Notes under the pieces: model-generated
Databases searched by the model: none
The model's input: the letters and a program-made list of their open reading frames with translations, nothing else
Told to the model about the DNA's origin: nothing
Made by a program: the position numbers and the translations under genes
Shown here: positions 54,928 to 64,000 of the stretch, in pieces
How positions within the stretch are numbered: position 1 is the stretch's first letter
How the letters are laid out: each line of letters opens with the position of its first letter
Assembly (NCBI RefSeq): GCF_014170335.1
Contig: NZ_LZZS01000037.1
Coordinates: 1 to 64,000 of the forward strand
Direction of reading: 5' to 3'
Length of the DNA: 64,000 bases
Source: Achromobacter sp. UMC46
GTDB lineage: Bacteria; Pseudomonadota; Gammaproteobacteria; Burkholderiales; Burkholderiaceae_B

Positions 54928-56310
54928 GTGCGTGAGAGTTACCTGCTCGCACTGTGCCTGACGCTCGCAGGCGCACTTGCGGCGATAGGCGTGTTTTTCG
55001 TCCGCAGGGAGCGTGCATTGCGTCAGCGGCTGACGCGCGACGAATTGACCGGCGTCCTGAGCCAGCAGGAGCTGCATCGTCGCGCGCGCGTTTGGCTGGC
55101 CCAAACAGAAGGGCCGGCACGCCGGGGCGCCTTTTTCCTGGTCAGCCTCGAGCAATACGCCGAAATCAGCGCCATGCTGCGCGCGGGCGAAGACCAGTCG
55201 CTGCTGGTGCAGGTGGCCAATCGCTTGGGTCTGATCACTCGTACCCTGGGCGGCATGGTGGCGCGTACCGGCATCGACAGCTTTACGGTCTGTGTGCCTG
55301 AAGTCGACGAAGTGGGTGCTGCGCAGGTGTCGGCCAAGCTGCTTGAGGACTTGAGCGCCCCGTATGAATTAGGGGGGCGTCCCCTGATTGCCGTCTTCCG
55401 GGTCGGGGCCGCGCTATATCCCGATCACGGGCGCACTGTGGAAGAAATGCAACGCTGCGTGCAAGTGGCGATGGTGCCGTTGAAAGAGCGTGGCGGCCCC
55501 GGCTGGAACCTGTTCGATTTCCGGCTGCTGGCGCGCCACCGTGACCAGCAGGGGCTGGAAAACGATTTGCGCCTGGCGCTGACGACGCCCGCCATGGAGC
55601 AGTTCGAACTGTTCTACCAGCCGGTTTGCGATAGCGGAACCGGGGTGGTCCAGGGTTGCGAGGCCCTGTTGCGCTGGCATCACCCGGTATTGGGCAGCGT
55701 GTCGCCGGCCGTCACCATCGAATTGGCCGAACGCAGCGGGCTGATCGTCCCGCTGGGTGCCTGGATTCTGGAGCGGGCGTGCTCGCAGGCCGCCTTGTGG
55801 CCTCCGGCCTGGCGAGTCCACGTGAATCTGTCGGTCAAGCAGATGAACGAAGACGGGCTGGTGCAACTGGTGTCGGACGTGCTGGCGGCCACCCGGCTGT
55901 CGCCGCAAAAACTGGTGCTGGAAATCACGGAATCGATCTTCATCCTGCATTACGAGCGGCACGTGAAGATCCTGAATACGCTTCGCGCCAAAGGCATCGG
56001 CGTGGCGCTGGACGATTTCGGTTGTGGGTATTCCAGCCTGAACCACCTGCGCCATCTGCCCATCGACTGGGTGAAGATCGACCGCAGCTTCATCTCGGCG
56101 CTGGAATCCGACGCCTGCAGCCGGGAAGTCGTATCCGCGCTGTTCGGGTTGTGCCAGGCCATGCGCCTGCCCGTGGTGGCCGAAGGTGTTGAAACCGAAG
56201 GACAGCGCGAAATCCTCAAGTCCCTGGGATGCCGGGAGATGCAGGGCTTCTTGCTGGGACGCCCGGCGCCGGCCTCGGAAATCCAGGCTTTGGCTTCGGC
56301 GATGTCATAA
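54928..56310 (+). CDS. GGDEF-EAL protein, probable c-di-GMP phosphodiesterase
   Basis: A 460-residue protein with one N-terminal span (YLLALCLTLAGALAAIGVFF), a GGDEF-like domain in which the signature is replaced by RTGIDSF, and a C-terminal EAL domain with all main motifs: CEALLRWHHP, NLSVKQMN, LEITES, LDDFGCGYSSL, KIDRSF and EGVETEGQ. It should hydrolyse c-di-GMP but not make it. The start is GTG 54928 behind GGGGG. It lies among two LapD-like receptors, lapG and the adhesin, so it may supply the local c-di-GMP drop that releases the adhesin; this is inference. Confidence 0.9.
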   Translation: MRESYLLALCLTLAGALAAIGVFFVRRERALRQRLTRDELTGVLSQQELHRRARVWLAQTEGPARRGAFFLVSLEQYAEISAMLRAGEDQSLLVQVANRLGLITRTLGGMVARTGIDSFTVCVPEVDEVGAAQVSAKLLEDLSAPYELGGRPLIAVFRVGAALYPDHGRTVEEMQRCVQVAMVPLKERGGPGWNLFDFRLLARHRDQQGLENDLRLALTTPAMEQFELFYQPVCDSGTGVVQGCEALLRWHHPVLGSVSPAVTIELAERSGLIVPLGAWILERACSQAALWPPAWRVHVNLSVKQMNEDGLVQLVSDVLAATRLSPQKLVLEITESIFILHYERHVKILNTLRAKGIGVALDDFGCGYSSLNHLRHLPIDWVKIDRSFISALESDACSREVVSALFGLCQAMRLPVVAEGVETEGQREILKSLGCREMQGFLLGRPAPASEIQALASAMS

Positions 56311-56346
56311 TCGGGGTTGCTCGCAAAACCGACCTGTTGACTTCCT

Positions 56347-57414
56347 ATGCCCGGCAATACCCTAGGTACCCTTTTTACCGTCACGAATTTCGGCGAATCC
56401 CACGGGCCGGCCATCGGTTGCGTCGTGGATGGCTGTCCCCCGGGACTGCCCCTGGACGCCTCCGACATCCAGCTTGAACTGGATCGCCGCCGCCCCGGCA
56501 CGTCGCGCCATGTCACGCAGCGCCAGGAAGCCGACCAGGTCGAAATCCTGTCCGGCGTCTACGAAGGGGTCACCACGGGCACGCCGATCGGCCTGCTGAT
56601 CCGCAATACCGACGCGCGCAGCAAAGACTATTCGAACATCGCCGACACGTTTCGGCCGGGCCATGCCGACTACGCCTATTGGCGCAAGTTCGGCGTGCGC
56701 GACCCGCGCGGCGGCGGCCGCTCGTCCGCGCGCCTGACCGCGCCCACTGTCGCGGCCGGCGCCATCGCCAAGAAGTGGCTGGCCGAGCAGTACGGCGTGA
56801 AAGTGCGCGGCTACATGAGCCAGCTTGGCCCGGTCGCGATTCCTTTCGTGTCGTGGGACGAAGTCCCCAATAATCCGTTCTATGCGCCCAACGCCGAGGT
56901 CGTCCCGGAACTGGAAGCCTATATGGACCAGTTGCGCCGGGATGGCGATTCGGTCGGCGCCCGGATCGAAGTCGTGGCGGAAAACCTGCCTGCGGGCTGG
57001 GGCGAACCCATCTACGACCGCCTGGACGCCGACATCGCGCATGTGATGATGGGCCTGAATGCCGTCAAGGGCGTGTCCATCGGCGCAGGCTTCGACTGCA
57101 TCGCGCAGCGCGGGTCCGAACACGGCGACGAGATCACACCCGACGGTTTCCTGACCAACCATGCCGGCGGCGTGTTGGGCGGCATTTCCACGGGCCAGCC
57201 GATCACCGTGTCGCTGGCCATCAAGCCCACGTCCAGCATCCGCGTCGAGCGTCGTTCGGTCAATCGCGCGAACGAACCCGTCATAGTGCAGACGCTGGGG
57301 CGCCACGACCCCTGCGTCGGCATCCGCGCCACGCCCATTGCCGAAGCCATGCTTGCCCTGGTGCTGATCGACCATGCGCTGCGCCATCGCGGACAGTGCG
57401 GCGATCCGCTCTGA
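56347..57414 (+). CDS. aroC: Chorismate synthase
   Basis: AroC makes chorismate from EPSP using reduced FMN, the last step of the shikimate pathway. The 355-residue sequence begins [20 protein letters not shown] and contains [19 protein letters not shown] and [13 protein letters not shown], all family signatures. It follows the GGDEF-EAL gene by 36 bp and precedes an M48 lipoprotein; neither shares an obvious pathway with it. Confidence 0.98.
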   Translation: MPGNTLGTLFTVTNFGESHGPAIGCVVDGCPPGLPLDASDIQLELDRRRPGTSRHVTQRQEADQVEILSGVYEGVTTGTPIGLLIRNTDARSKDYSNIADTFRPGHADYAYWRKFGVRDPRGGGRSSARLTAPTVAAGAIAKKWLAEQYGVKVRGYMSQLGPVAIPFVSWDEVPNNPFYAPNAEVVPELEAYMDQLRRDGDSVGARIEVVAENLPAGWGEPIYDRLDADIAHVMMGLNAVKGVSIGAGFDCIAQRGSEHGDEITPDGFLTNHAGGVLGGISTGQPITVSLAIKPTSSIRVERRSVNRANEPVIVQTLGRHDPCVGIRATPIAEAMLALVLIDHALRHRGQCGDPL

Positions 57415-57458
57415 CAGGCGGGCGTGCCCGTTCCTGCCACCGTCCGCTGGAGACCGAC

Positions 57459-58286
57459 ATGAACCGTAAACGTCATCTATTGCGCGGCACGGCCGTGACG
57501 CTTCTGCTGGCCGCCCTGGCCGGCTGCACCGGCATGAACACCACGCAGTCCGGCGCCATCGGCGTCAACCGCACGCAGTACATGTCCAGCCTGGTGCCCT
57601 CGCAAGCGCTCGAGCAAGAGGCAAGCCAGCAGTACACGGACATCCTCAAACAGGCTCAGGGCAAGGGGCTGCTGGACCGTGATGCGCAGCAGTTGTCGCG
57701 GGTGCGCGCCATCTCTCAGCGACTGATCGCGCAGGTAGGCGTGTTCCGCCCCGATGCCTCCGGCTGGAAGTGGGAAGTGCATGTGTTGTCCAGCGACGAG
57801 GTCAACGCCTGGTGCATGCCCGGCGGCAAGATCGCCGTCTACACGGGCCTGATCTCGAAGATCAAGCCGACCGACGACGAGTTGGCGGCCGTGATGGGCC
57901 ACGAGATCGCCCACGCGCTGCGCGAACATGCGCGCGAGCGCGTTTCGCAGCAGATGGCTACTAACCTGGGCTTGCAGGTGCTGTCCATCGCGACGGGCTC
58001 CAACGCCGCGTCCGATCTGGGCGGGCAACTCACCAGTGTGATGTTCACGTTGCCTAATAGCCGCACGCACGAGACCGAAGCGGACCGCATGGGCGTGGAG
58101 CTCGCGGCGCGGGCGGGCTATGACCCGCGCGCCGCGGTGACGCTATGGCAGAAGATGGGGTCGGCAGACAGCGGCAACGCGCCGCCGGAAATCCTGTCCA
58201 CGCACCCCTCGGCCGAGTCGCGCATTACGGACTTGCAGGCCGCCGCGCAGCAGGTGATGCCGTTGTATCAGCAAGCCAAGAAGTAA
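57459..58286 (+). CDS. M48 family metallopeptidase lipoprotein
   Basis: A 275-residue protein with a lipoprotein signal ending LAALAGC, then an M48 peptidase domain. The zinc motif HEIAH lies in VMGHEIAHALREHARER, and the third ligand Glu is in NSRTHETEADRMGVELA. WCMPGGKIAVYTGLI is typical of the LoiP/YcaL group that works at the outer membrane. ATG 57459 is chosen because it places the signal peptide at the N-terminus. The substrate is unknown. Confidence 0.92.
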   Translation: MNRKRHLLRGTAVTLLLAALAGCTGMNTTQSGAIGVNRTQYMSSLVPSQALEQEASQQYTDILKQAQGKGLLDRDAQQLSRVRAISQRLIAQVGVFRPDASGWKWEVHVLSSDEVNAWCMPGGKIAVYTGLISKIKPTDDELAAVMGHEIAHALREHARERVSQQMATNLGLQVLSIATGSNAASDLGGQLTSVMFTLPNSRTHETEADRMGVELAARAGYDPRAAVTLWQKMGSADSGNAPPEILSTHPSAESRITDLQAAAQQVMPLYQQAKK

Positions 58287-58324
58287 CGCGGCTCTCTGCC
58301 GTCAGGTCGTGCCGGCCGCGGCCT

Positions 58325-60289
58325 TCATGCGGGTTTCACACCCGGGCCGCGCATGATGCTGATGCCCAGGCCGGACAGGATGCGCCGCGTTTCGGCGTCG
58401 GGCACATCTTCGGCGTAGACCGCGATGTTCAGGGTACGTGCGGTTTCCAGGACCGAAGCCGTCAACTGCTGGCTGCCCGGGCTTTGCGACATGCCCCCGA
58501 CAAACCCGCCGCCCAGCTTCACATACGACAAGGGCAGGGTGTGCAGTTGCGCCACGGCGCCGAATTGCTGCGCCAGGCGGCGCACGCCGATATGCGCGCC
58601 GAATTCCGATGCCACGCGCGCAAGTGTGGCGATCTGCTCGTGGCATTCCACCAGGCCGTGCGCGTCGATTTCCAGGAACAGGCGCGAGGCCAGCCCACGG
58701 TGTTCCGTCAACAGCAGCGCGAGTTGACGGAAGAACTTCTGGCCCCGCAACGACGGCAGGGCGACCCGAATGGCAAGCTCGCCGTCGTGGGCGATCAGCC
58801 AGTCCAGGCCCAGGCGCACGGACTCCAGATCGCACTCGGCGACCAAATCCAGCCGCACGGCAGGCGGGATGAACAGGGTGGCGGGAATCGGGACCTGGTC
58901 GGCGGCGGTGCGCAGCATCAGCATGGCTTCGGTACGCACCATGCTGCCGTCGGCGGCCAGCAGTGGTTCGGTCGCCAGTTCGAACTGGTCTTTTTCCAAT
59001 GCGGTCAGGATGGCGTCTTTCCAGGCGCGTTCGCCCGACTCCGAAGGCGACTGCATGTCGGTCGCGCCCGCGATCACGACATGATCGTTGTTGGCGCTTT
59101 CGGCCCGCATCAGTCCGAAGTCCAGGCGCGCCAGCACCGGGCCTGCCTGATTGCCGGGACCATAGTCGGTCATGGCCTGTGCCCAGCGGCACAGATGGCC
59201 TTCACCGACCGGAATGCGCGACGCATGCAGGTCCGCCCGCAATTGTTCGGCGACCATCATCGCCTTGGGGGCGGCGCAGCCCGGCAGCAGCAGCGCAAAA
59301 TCGGACCCGTTCAGCCGGGCCAGCAGCGGGGCAGCGACGTTCAGGCGTTGCAGCGTGCCTTGAATGCGCTGGCACGCGGCGCGTAGCCATTGGTCGATGA
59401 ATTCGCGAGGCATATGACGGTTCAGGTCGGCGAGGTCGCGCTGACGGAACACCAGCACGTGCCCGCCGGCGATGGAACGCGATGTCGGCTGGCCTGCGGC
59501 CCCAGCCGGCGCTTCCAGCGCGCGCCTGAACTCGTTGACGAAGTACTTGCGGTTTGGCAGGCCCGTGACCGGATCCTGGTTGAGCTCCAGTTCCAGCGAT
59601 TCGATCTTGGCGTTCTGTTCTTCGACGCTGGCATACACGCGTTCGCGGGTCTGGTTCAGCGCCTGCACGACGCCGGACAATTCGGGAACGCGGGCTTCCA
59701 CCTGCTGGGGAGGGGTATCCTGGCCGATGCTGCGGACATGGTCGCTGATCTCGCGCAGCAGGCGGTTCTTGATCCAGCCCACCAGCACAAACGCGAACAC
59801 GGCCCACAGGACGCCCGCACCGACGACCAGCGCAATCATTTTCAGGCTGCTGCGCCACAGGGCTTCCCAGGCATAGGCGTCGTTGGCGATCAGGGTGACC
59901 TCGCCGATCTGGCGCCACCCGTCGCTGACGGCGTGGCTGGCCGGTTGCGTGTCCAGGGGCGCCAGCTTCTGGAACCAGCCGGGAACCGACTTGGGCGTGG
60001 TATCCGATTTGCGCTCGATCAGCACCTTGCCGTCAGGATCGGTCAGGCGCACCAGCGAGAAATGGCCACCGTCGTACAGGGCCGACACCAGCAGTTCCTG
60101 AAGGACCGGGTCATTGTTGGCGGGCTGCGACAAGGACAGCGCCAGCGACACGGCGGCGTCGGTGCTCTGCACCTGCAACTGGCCCGACAGGTATTCGCGC
60201 GCCGAGTTGACGCTGAGCGCCAAGGTGCCCAGCAGGATGACGCCGATCGCAAGGGTAACGCTGAGCAGTAGCTGTCGAAGTATGGACAT
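58325..60289 (-). CDS. lapD: LapD-like c-di-GMP receptor (second copy, next to lapG)
   Basis: A 654-residue inner-membrane receptor with a first span (LLLSVTLAIGVILLGTLALS), a periplasmic domain, a second span near residue 155, a HAMP-like linker, and degenerate GGDEF (NGSDF) and EAL (TEAML; RRLAQQFG at the DDFG place) domains. In the Lap system, c-di-GMP bound LapD sequesters the periplasmic protease LapG and thereby keeps the adhesin uncut. It lies 17 bp behind lapG on the same strand and two genes behind the adhesin, exactly the expected context. It is a clear paralogue of the protein at 52427-54397. Confidence 0.92.
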   Translation of the reverse strand: MSILRQLLLSVTLAIGVILLGTLALSVNSAREYLSGQLQVQSTDAAVSLALSLSQPANNDPVLQELLVSALYDGGHFSLVRLTDPDGKVLIERKSDTTPKSVPGWFQKLAPLDTQPASHAVSDGWRQIGEVTLIANDAYAWEALWRSSLKMIALVVGAGVLWAVFAFVLVGWIKNRLLREISDHVRSIGQDTPPQQVEARVPELSGVVQALNQTRERVYASVEEQNAKIESLELELNQDPVTGLPNRKYFVNEFRRALEAPAGAAGQPTSRSIAGGHVLVFRQRDLADLNRHMPREFIDQWLRAACQRIQGTLQRLNVAAPLLARLNGSDFALLLPGCAAPKAMMVAEQLRADLHASRIPVGEGHLCRWAQAMTDYGPGNQAGPVLARLDFGLMRAESANNDHVVIAGATDMQSPSESGERAWKDAILTALEKDQFELATEPLLAADGSMVRTEAMLMLRTAADQVPIPATLFIPPAVRLDLVAECDLESVRLGLDWLIAHDGELAIRVALPSLRGQKFFRQLALLLTEHRGLASRLFLEIDAHGLVECHEQIATLARVASEFGAHIGVRRLAQQFGAVAQLHTLPLSYVKLGGGFVGGMSQSPGSQQLTASVLETARTLNIAVYAEDVPDAETRRILSGLGISIMRGPGVKPA

Positions 60290-60306
60290 AGTCTTGTTTC
60301 CGGCCG

Positions 60307-61005
60307 TCAGGGGCGTATGCCTTCCCGTTCCATGCGTTGAAGTAGATCACGCCAGCGGCTGAGTCGGTCAACCGGCGCGGCGGGCTTGCCGTCAACGTAC
60401 ACGCCGTCGGCGTTGAAGCTGAAGACCGGCGTCAGGTCGCGACGCTGGGTCGCCGGCAGAATGGTGGATATCAGGCTGTCCAGCACCAGCGGGACGGCAT
60501 TCGGGGTTTCGTAGTAGCCCAGGACCATGTGGGCGACCTGGCTGCTGCTGGCGGGTCCGCCAATGCGGGCGCGGACATAGATGAAGCGTAGCTTGTTCGC
60601 GGGGACGCCCATCGACAGCAAGGTGAAGTACTTGCCGATCACATAGTCTTCGCAGTCGCCGGCGCCTTTGCCCAACGATTCCAGCGGGGTGGCCCAGTAG
60701 TCCGTCTGCCCCCAGATGGTGATGTCTTCGCCCGATAGCAGGGCACGGTTCCAGAAATCGTTCGCAAGCGTCAGCTTGTCCCGTTCCAGGGCCGGTGGCG
60801 GGTTGCGGAGCAACTGCAACCAGCTTCCCACCGATTTCGCGCCTTTTGCGCCATAACGGCTAGCCGCCAGGCTTTGCAGCCGGTCGGTGCTGACTTCCAG
60901 GGCGAAACTGCCGCCCCAGACGCAAGCCAGGCATAGCAACACCAGTCGGCACAGGGGCAGCGTGCCGCGGAAACGGTGAGTCGAGGACATGAAACGGATT
61001 TTCAC
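60307..61005 (-). CDS. lapG: LapG periplasmic cysteine protease
   Basis: A transglutaminase-like cysteine protease of the BTLCP family that cleaves Lap-type adhesins near their N-terminus. A signal peptide (LVLLCLACVWGGSFA) precedes the enzyme. The catalytic Cys is in GKGAGDCEDYVIGKY, His in SQVAHMVLGYYE and Asp in LVLDSLI. The 232-residue length fits; ATG 60990 (MSSTHRF) is an alternative start five codons in. It sits between the adhesin and lapD in one direction. The LapG target, a di-alanine site near the adhesin N-terminus, is outside the window. Confidence 0.93.
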   Translation of the reverse strand: MKIRFMSSTHRFRGTLPLCRLVLLCLACVWGGSFALEVSTDRLQSLAASRYGAKGAKSVGSWLQLLRNPPPALERDKLTLANDFWNRALLSGEDITIWGQTDYWATPLESLGKGAGDCEDYVIGKYFTLLSMGVPANKLRFIYVRARIGGPASSSQVAHMVLGYYETPNAVPLVLDSLISTILPATQRRDLTPVFSFNADGVYVDGKPAAPVDRLSRWRDLLQRMEREGIRP

Positions 61006-61036
61006 ATTTTTCCGACTCTCGCAGACACGCTTGCTT

Positions 61037-61083
61037 AAAAAAATGCCTGCGCCCGGGGCGGGCCGTTGCCGCTCCGCCCCGGG
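61037..61083 (-). terminator. Terminator behind the RTX adhesin gene
   Basis: CCCGGGGCGG (61052-61061) pairs with CCGCCCCGGG (61074-61083). On the minus strand the stem is followed 8 nt later by seven T residues (61043-61037). It lies between the adhesin stop and lapG and should separate their transcripts. Confidence 0.65.
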
Positions 61084-61092
61084 TACTGCGGG

Positions 61093-64000
61093 TTAGTTGT
61101 GGTCGACGTTCAACTTCCCCTTTTGCAGCAGGTCGTTGATGATGGCCTGGTTGTTCATCTGGCCATTGTTCGTCAGGTCCACGTTCTCCAGCACGATCTT
61201 CTGGTCGGCGCCTTGGGCGATCTGGCCCTTGGTGTTGATATCGATGACCGTGTTGTTGCCTTCCTTGTGGATGCTCAGGTACTGCGTCAGCGTGCCGTCC
61301 TTCTCGCCGACCAGCAGATCCTTCAGGTCCAGGACATCGCCGCCGTTGGCGATGGTGGCGTTGGAGAAGTCCTTGATCGTATCGACCGCGGGCGCCCCGA
61401 CCGAACCTTGGTCGTTCAGTTCCCACTTGAACGTGTCGCTGCCGGCGCCGCCGATCAACGTGTCGTTGCCCTTGCCGCCGATCAGCGTGTCGTTGCCCGA
61501 ACCGCCGTCCAGCGTGTCGTTGCCCGCGCCACCGTTCAGGGTGTCGGCGCCGGCGCCGCCGTACAGCACGTCATTGCCGTCATCGCCGTAAAGGGTGTCA
61601 TTGCCGCCCTGGCCGTAGATGATGTCGTCGCCCGTGCCGCCGTGGACGGTGTCGTTGCCGCCGCGGGTGTCGTCAGGCAGGTTGAACTGCGCGTGGTTGG
61701 CCTTCAGGTAGTCGTAGATCTCGTTGCTGGTCGCGGCATGGCCGTTCTGGTAGGCCAGGAAGTCCTGCAGCGCCTTCAGGCCTTGGCCGTCATGCGAACC
61801 GGCGGCGACACTGCCCCAGGTGAGGTGATCGGTATTGATCGTGTCACCGAAGATGATGTCGTTGCCGGCGCCGCCATTGATGACGTCGTTGCCCACCGCT
61901 GCCGGATCGTTGGTGATGTTGCCGCCCTGGAGGGCCGCCGTCAGGTCGTCGGGCTTCAGCACGATGTCCACCTGGCCACCAGGGGCCGCCACGACATTGC
62001 TGGCCGTCCAGTCCGTTTGCACGATGTTGTCGATCTGGACCGTGGCGCTTTGCGAGTTGTTGGTCGTGTCATCCAGGTCGTAGACCAGGCGATAGGTGCC
62101 CGAGGGCACCACGGCCGACGACACGGAGGTCTTCCCGGACAAGGCGGCAGTGGTGCTGCCGCTATCCATGTTGACCCACTTGCTGCCGTCCCAGCGCTGC
62201 AGCGTCCACGTGAACTTGTCGCCCGTCGCGTAGTTGCTGGTGGTCACGTCGAACGTCACCTTGCCATACGCGCTGATCGAGAACGTCGGGCTGGTCGCCG
62301 TGGTGTGCGTGCCGCCCGTGGTGTCGACGATCTGCAGCGCGCTGTTGGTGCGCGAGACCGAGCTGCCGCTGCCCGTGCCGGTGCTGGTCCAGTTGGACAT
62401 GTTGCCCCAACCGTTGTTCGAACCGAAGTTGGCTAGCGTCGTGTCCGAACCGCTGCCGACCGGCGCATAGGCCGTGCCGCCGCCGCCCGTGTTGTCGAAC
62501 AGGCGAAGGATGTCAGCGTTGACCCCCGGGCCGATGCCGATGGCATTGACCTGGCTGATATTGGCCAGCGGGTTGTAGCCGGACAGCGACTCGTTGATCG
62601 TCGTCGTGTCCGTGGAGCTACCGGTACCGCCCACCGTGGGCCGGCCCAACCAGTCGGTGGTCTGGTAGTAGGTCGGATCGCCGTCGGTCAGGAAGAACGT
62701 CTTGTTCTCGTAGCCGTTGGCGGCGGTATTGCCGCTGTTGCTTTGCTTATTGAACCAGTTCACTGCGGTGTTGAAAGCGACTTCGTAGTTGGTGCCGTCG
62801 TTGGCGACCAGCGCGTCAATGGCGGCAAGCAGCGCGGGCAGGTTTGCCTTCGAGAAATTGTTGATGCTGATGTTCTCGCCGCTGACCTTCGCGAACCCGA
62901 TCAGCGTGAGGTTGATCTTGCCGTCATGGTTGGACAATTGGTTGGCCAGGACCGCGAGGGCGTCCTTCACCAGCTTCATGCGCGACTGGTTGTAGGAAAC
63001 TCCGCTGGATCCGTCCAGGCCGTACGCCATACTGCCCGACGTATCCACCACCAGGGCAATGTTGTAGCTCTTGCCCGGCTCCACGGTCGTGACCGTGCCG
63101 CCCTTGTCGCCCAGGATGATGTCGTCGCCCGAACCGCCGCTCAACGGCGGGTTGGTGCCCGTGCCGCTCCCGGTGTTTTCGCCGGTCACCACGTTGTTCG
63201 TGTTCAGCACGAAGTTGTAGGTGCCCGACGTGTTCTGGCCGCCGTGGTCCGTGCCGCCGGTATCGCGCACCTGGAAGCCGATCGAGGTGTCCAGGCCATT
63301 GGCCGACGGGGTGAACACCAGCTTGCCGGCGGCGATGTCCGCCGCCGAGACGGCGGTGTTCACCGTCACGGGGTTGCCGTTCAGCGTCAGCGTGCCGTCC
63401 GTCGGCAGGCGCGAGATGATCACGCTTTGCAGCGCGTCACCCTCGGCACCGCCATTGAAACCGAACTCGGCGACCGTGAAGACGTGGCTGGCGCCGATTT
63501 CCACATTGGCCGAATTGTCGGCGGCGACCGGGGCGTCGTTCGTGCCCACGATCGAGACCGTGATCGGCGGAGCCGTCGTGCCGTCGACGGTCACGACATT
63601 GAACGACTCGGAGAGCAGGGCGCCTGCGGGCAGGTTCTGCACCACCGCCAGGCTGTTGTTCAGCGTGTACGTCCAATTGCCGTTGGCGTCAATCGAGAAT
63701 GTGCCGTACTTGCCGACCACATTGGTCTGCGCGGCGACACCGCTCTGGCCCACATCCGCATCCGTCACCGTCAGTTTGCCGGTCGAGGTCAGCGTGAAGT
63801 CTTCGGTTACGGTGCCCGTCTTCTGGCCAGTGATCACCGGCGCGTCATTGGTGCCGGTGATCGTGACGGTGACAGGCAGGGTGGCCTTGCCGCCGTTGCC
63901 GTCGTCGACAGTCACATTGACGGTGTCGGTGACCTGCTGGCCTTCCTTCAGGCCCTGGACATTGGCTGCGTTGTTGTTCAGCGTATACGTCCACTTGCCC
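61093..64000 (-). CDS. Giant RTX adhesin, LapA/BrtA-like, C-terminal part (5' end outside window)
   Basis: The frame is open to the right edge, so the apparent start at 63915 is internal; 969 residues are visible. From the edge inward come VCBS-type repeats ([31 protein letters not shown]), a cadherin-like segment, a von Willebrand A domain with the MIDAS motif [10 protein letters not shown] near 63040 and [10 protein letters not shown], then an RTX block ([21 protein letters not shown]) and a C-terminal type I secretion tail. Such proteins are exported by a type I system, held by their N-terminus, and released by LapG. The transporter genes are not in the window. It resembles the BrtA adhesin described in Bordetella. 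Confidence 0.92.
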   Translation of the reverse strand, partial: GKWTYTLNNNAANVQGLKEGQQVTDTVNVTVDDGNGGKATLPVTVTITGTNDAPVITGQKTGTVTEDFTLTSTGKLTVTDADVGQSGVAAQTNVVGKYGTFSIDANGNWTYTLNNSLAVVQNLPAGALLSESFNVVTVDGTTAPPITVSIVGTNDAPVAADNSANVEIGASHVFTVAEFGFNGGAEGDALQSVIISRLPTDGTLTLNGNPVTVNTAVSAADIAAGKLVFTPSANGLDTSIGFQVRDTGGTDHGGQNTSGTYNFVLNTNNVVTGENTGSGTGTNPPLSGGSGDDIILGDKGGTVTTVEPGKSYNIALVVDTSGSMAYGLDGSSGVSYNQSRMKLVKDALAVLANQLSNHDGKINLTLIGFAKVSGENISINNFSKANLPALLAAIDALVANDGTNYEVAFNTAVNWFNKQSNSGNTAANGYENKTFFLTDGDPTYYQTTDWLGRPTVGGTGSSTDTTTINESLSGYNPLANISQVNAIGIGPGVNADILRLFDNTGGGGTAYAPVGSGSDTTLANFGSNNGWGNMSNWTSTGTGSGSSVSRTNSALQIVDTTGGTHTTATSPTFSISAYGKVTFDVTTSNYATGDKFTWTLQRWDGSKWVNMDSGSTTAALSGKTSVSSAVVPSGTYRLVYDLDDTTNNSQSATVQIDNIVQTDWTASNVVAAPGGQVDIVLKPDDLTAALQGGNITNDPAAVGNDVINGGAGNDIIFGDTINTDHLTWGSVAAGSHDGQGLKALQDFLAYQNGHAATSNEIYDYLKANHAQFNLPDDTRGGNDTVHGGTGDDIIYGQGGNDTLYGDDGNDVLYGGAGADTLNGGAGNDTLDGGSGNDTLIGGKGNDTLIGGAGSDTFKWELNDQGSVGAPAVDTIKDFSNATIANGGDVLDLKDLLVGEKDGTLTQYLSIHKEGNNTVIDINTKGQIAQGADQKIVLENVDLTNNGQMNNQAIINDLLQKGKLNVDHN

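Noticed and set aside
61440-61640. Regularly spaced repeats resembling a CRISPR array
   Set aside because: These encode RTX GGxGNDTL nonapeptides in the adhesin; the repeats are short, imperfect and in frame. No cas genes are present.

Overview
The window is GC-rich chromosomal DNA of a betaproteobacterium in Burkholderiales, most likely Alcaligenaceae (Achromobacter or Bordetella). This rests on gene content and order: hisS-yfgM-bamB-der-hisC-hfq-hflX-hflK-hflC-hisZ-purA, then rpsU-dnaG-rpoD, a HisZ-type histidine pathway, a BPSS1780-type membrane protein, and a LapD/LapG/RTX-adhesin set like that described in Bordetella. Genus is inferred; no rRNA is present.

Layout. (1) 1-248: right end of an IS3-family element next to the 3' end of valS. 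(2) 0.3-25.6 kb: housekeeping core (valS, ndk, rlmN, a short rodZ-like gene, ispG, hisS, yfgM, bamB, der, hisC, hfq, hflX, hflK, hflC, hisZ, purA, a phosphoribosyltransferase, rpsU, dnaG, rpoD) ending in a CAT-anticodon tRNA. Several intergenic regions carry clear RNA structure, notably before hisZ and purA. (3) 25.6-32.3 kb: an accessory region anchored at the tRNA. It holds a broken tyrosine integrase, a Gly-rich autotransporter with a 9-nt homopolymer in its leader, a prophage-type pseudogene with two in-frame stops, a VOC protein, an IS3 fragment, an SRAP gene, and a small unknown gene under a near-consensus LexA box. (4) 32.3-33.8 kb: an MFS exporter. (5) 34.1-43.5 kb: a compact Tad-like pilus locus (pilin-like protein, TadG-like, TadE-like, an unknown exported protein, CpaB, CpaC secretin, FHA-CpaF fusion, TadB, TadC, DUF192), almost entirely joined by stop/start overlaps. 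No TadZ or prepilin peptidase gene is seen. (6) 43.1-49.9 kb: ordinary genes (BPSS1780-like, thrB, dusA, CBS protein, YihY, DUF2069, selO). (7) 50.1-64 kb: signalling and adhesion. An OmpR-type regulator faces a histidine kinase that overlaps a LapD-like gene; a GGDEF-EAL protein, aroC and an M48 lipoprotein follow; then a second LapD-like protein, the LapG protease and the C-terminal part of a giant VCBS/VWA/RTX adhesin that runs off the right edge.

How the genes may work together. The last block is a c-di-GMP controlled adhesion module. The degenerate LapD-like receptors would sequester LapG when c-di-GMP is high, so the RTX adhesin stays on the surface. The EAL protein at 54.9 kb could lower c-di-GMP, and the two-component kinase is translationally coupled to one LapD-like receptor. 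The Tad-like pilus and the autotransporter add two more surface systems, so the accessory part of the window is largely devoted to surface attachment.
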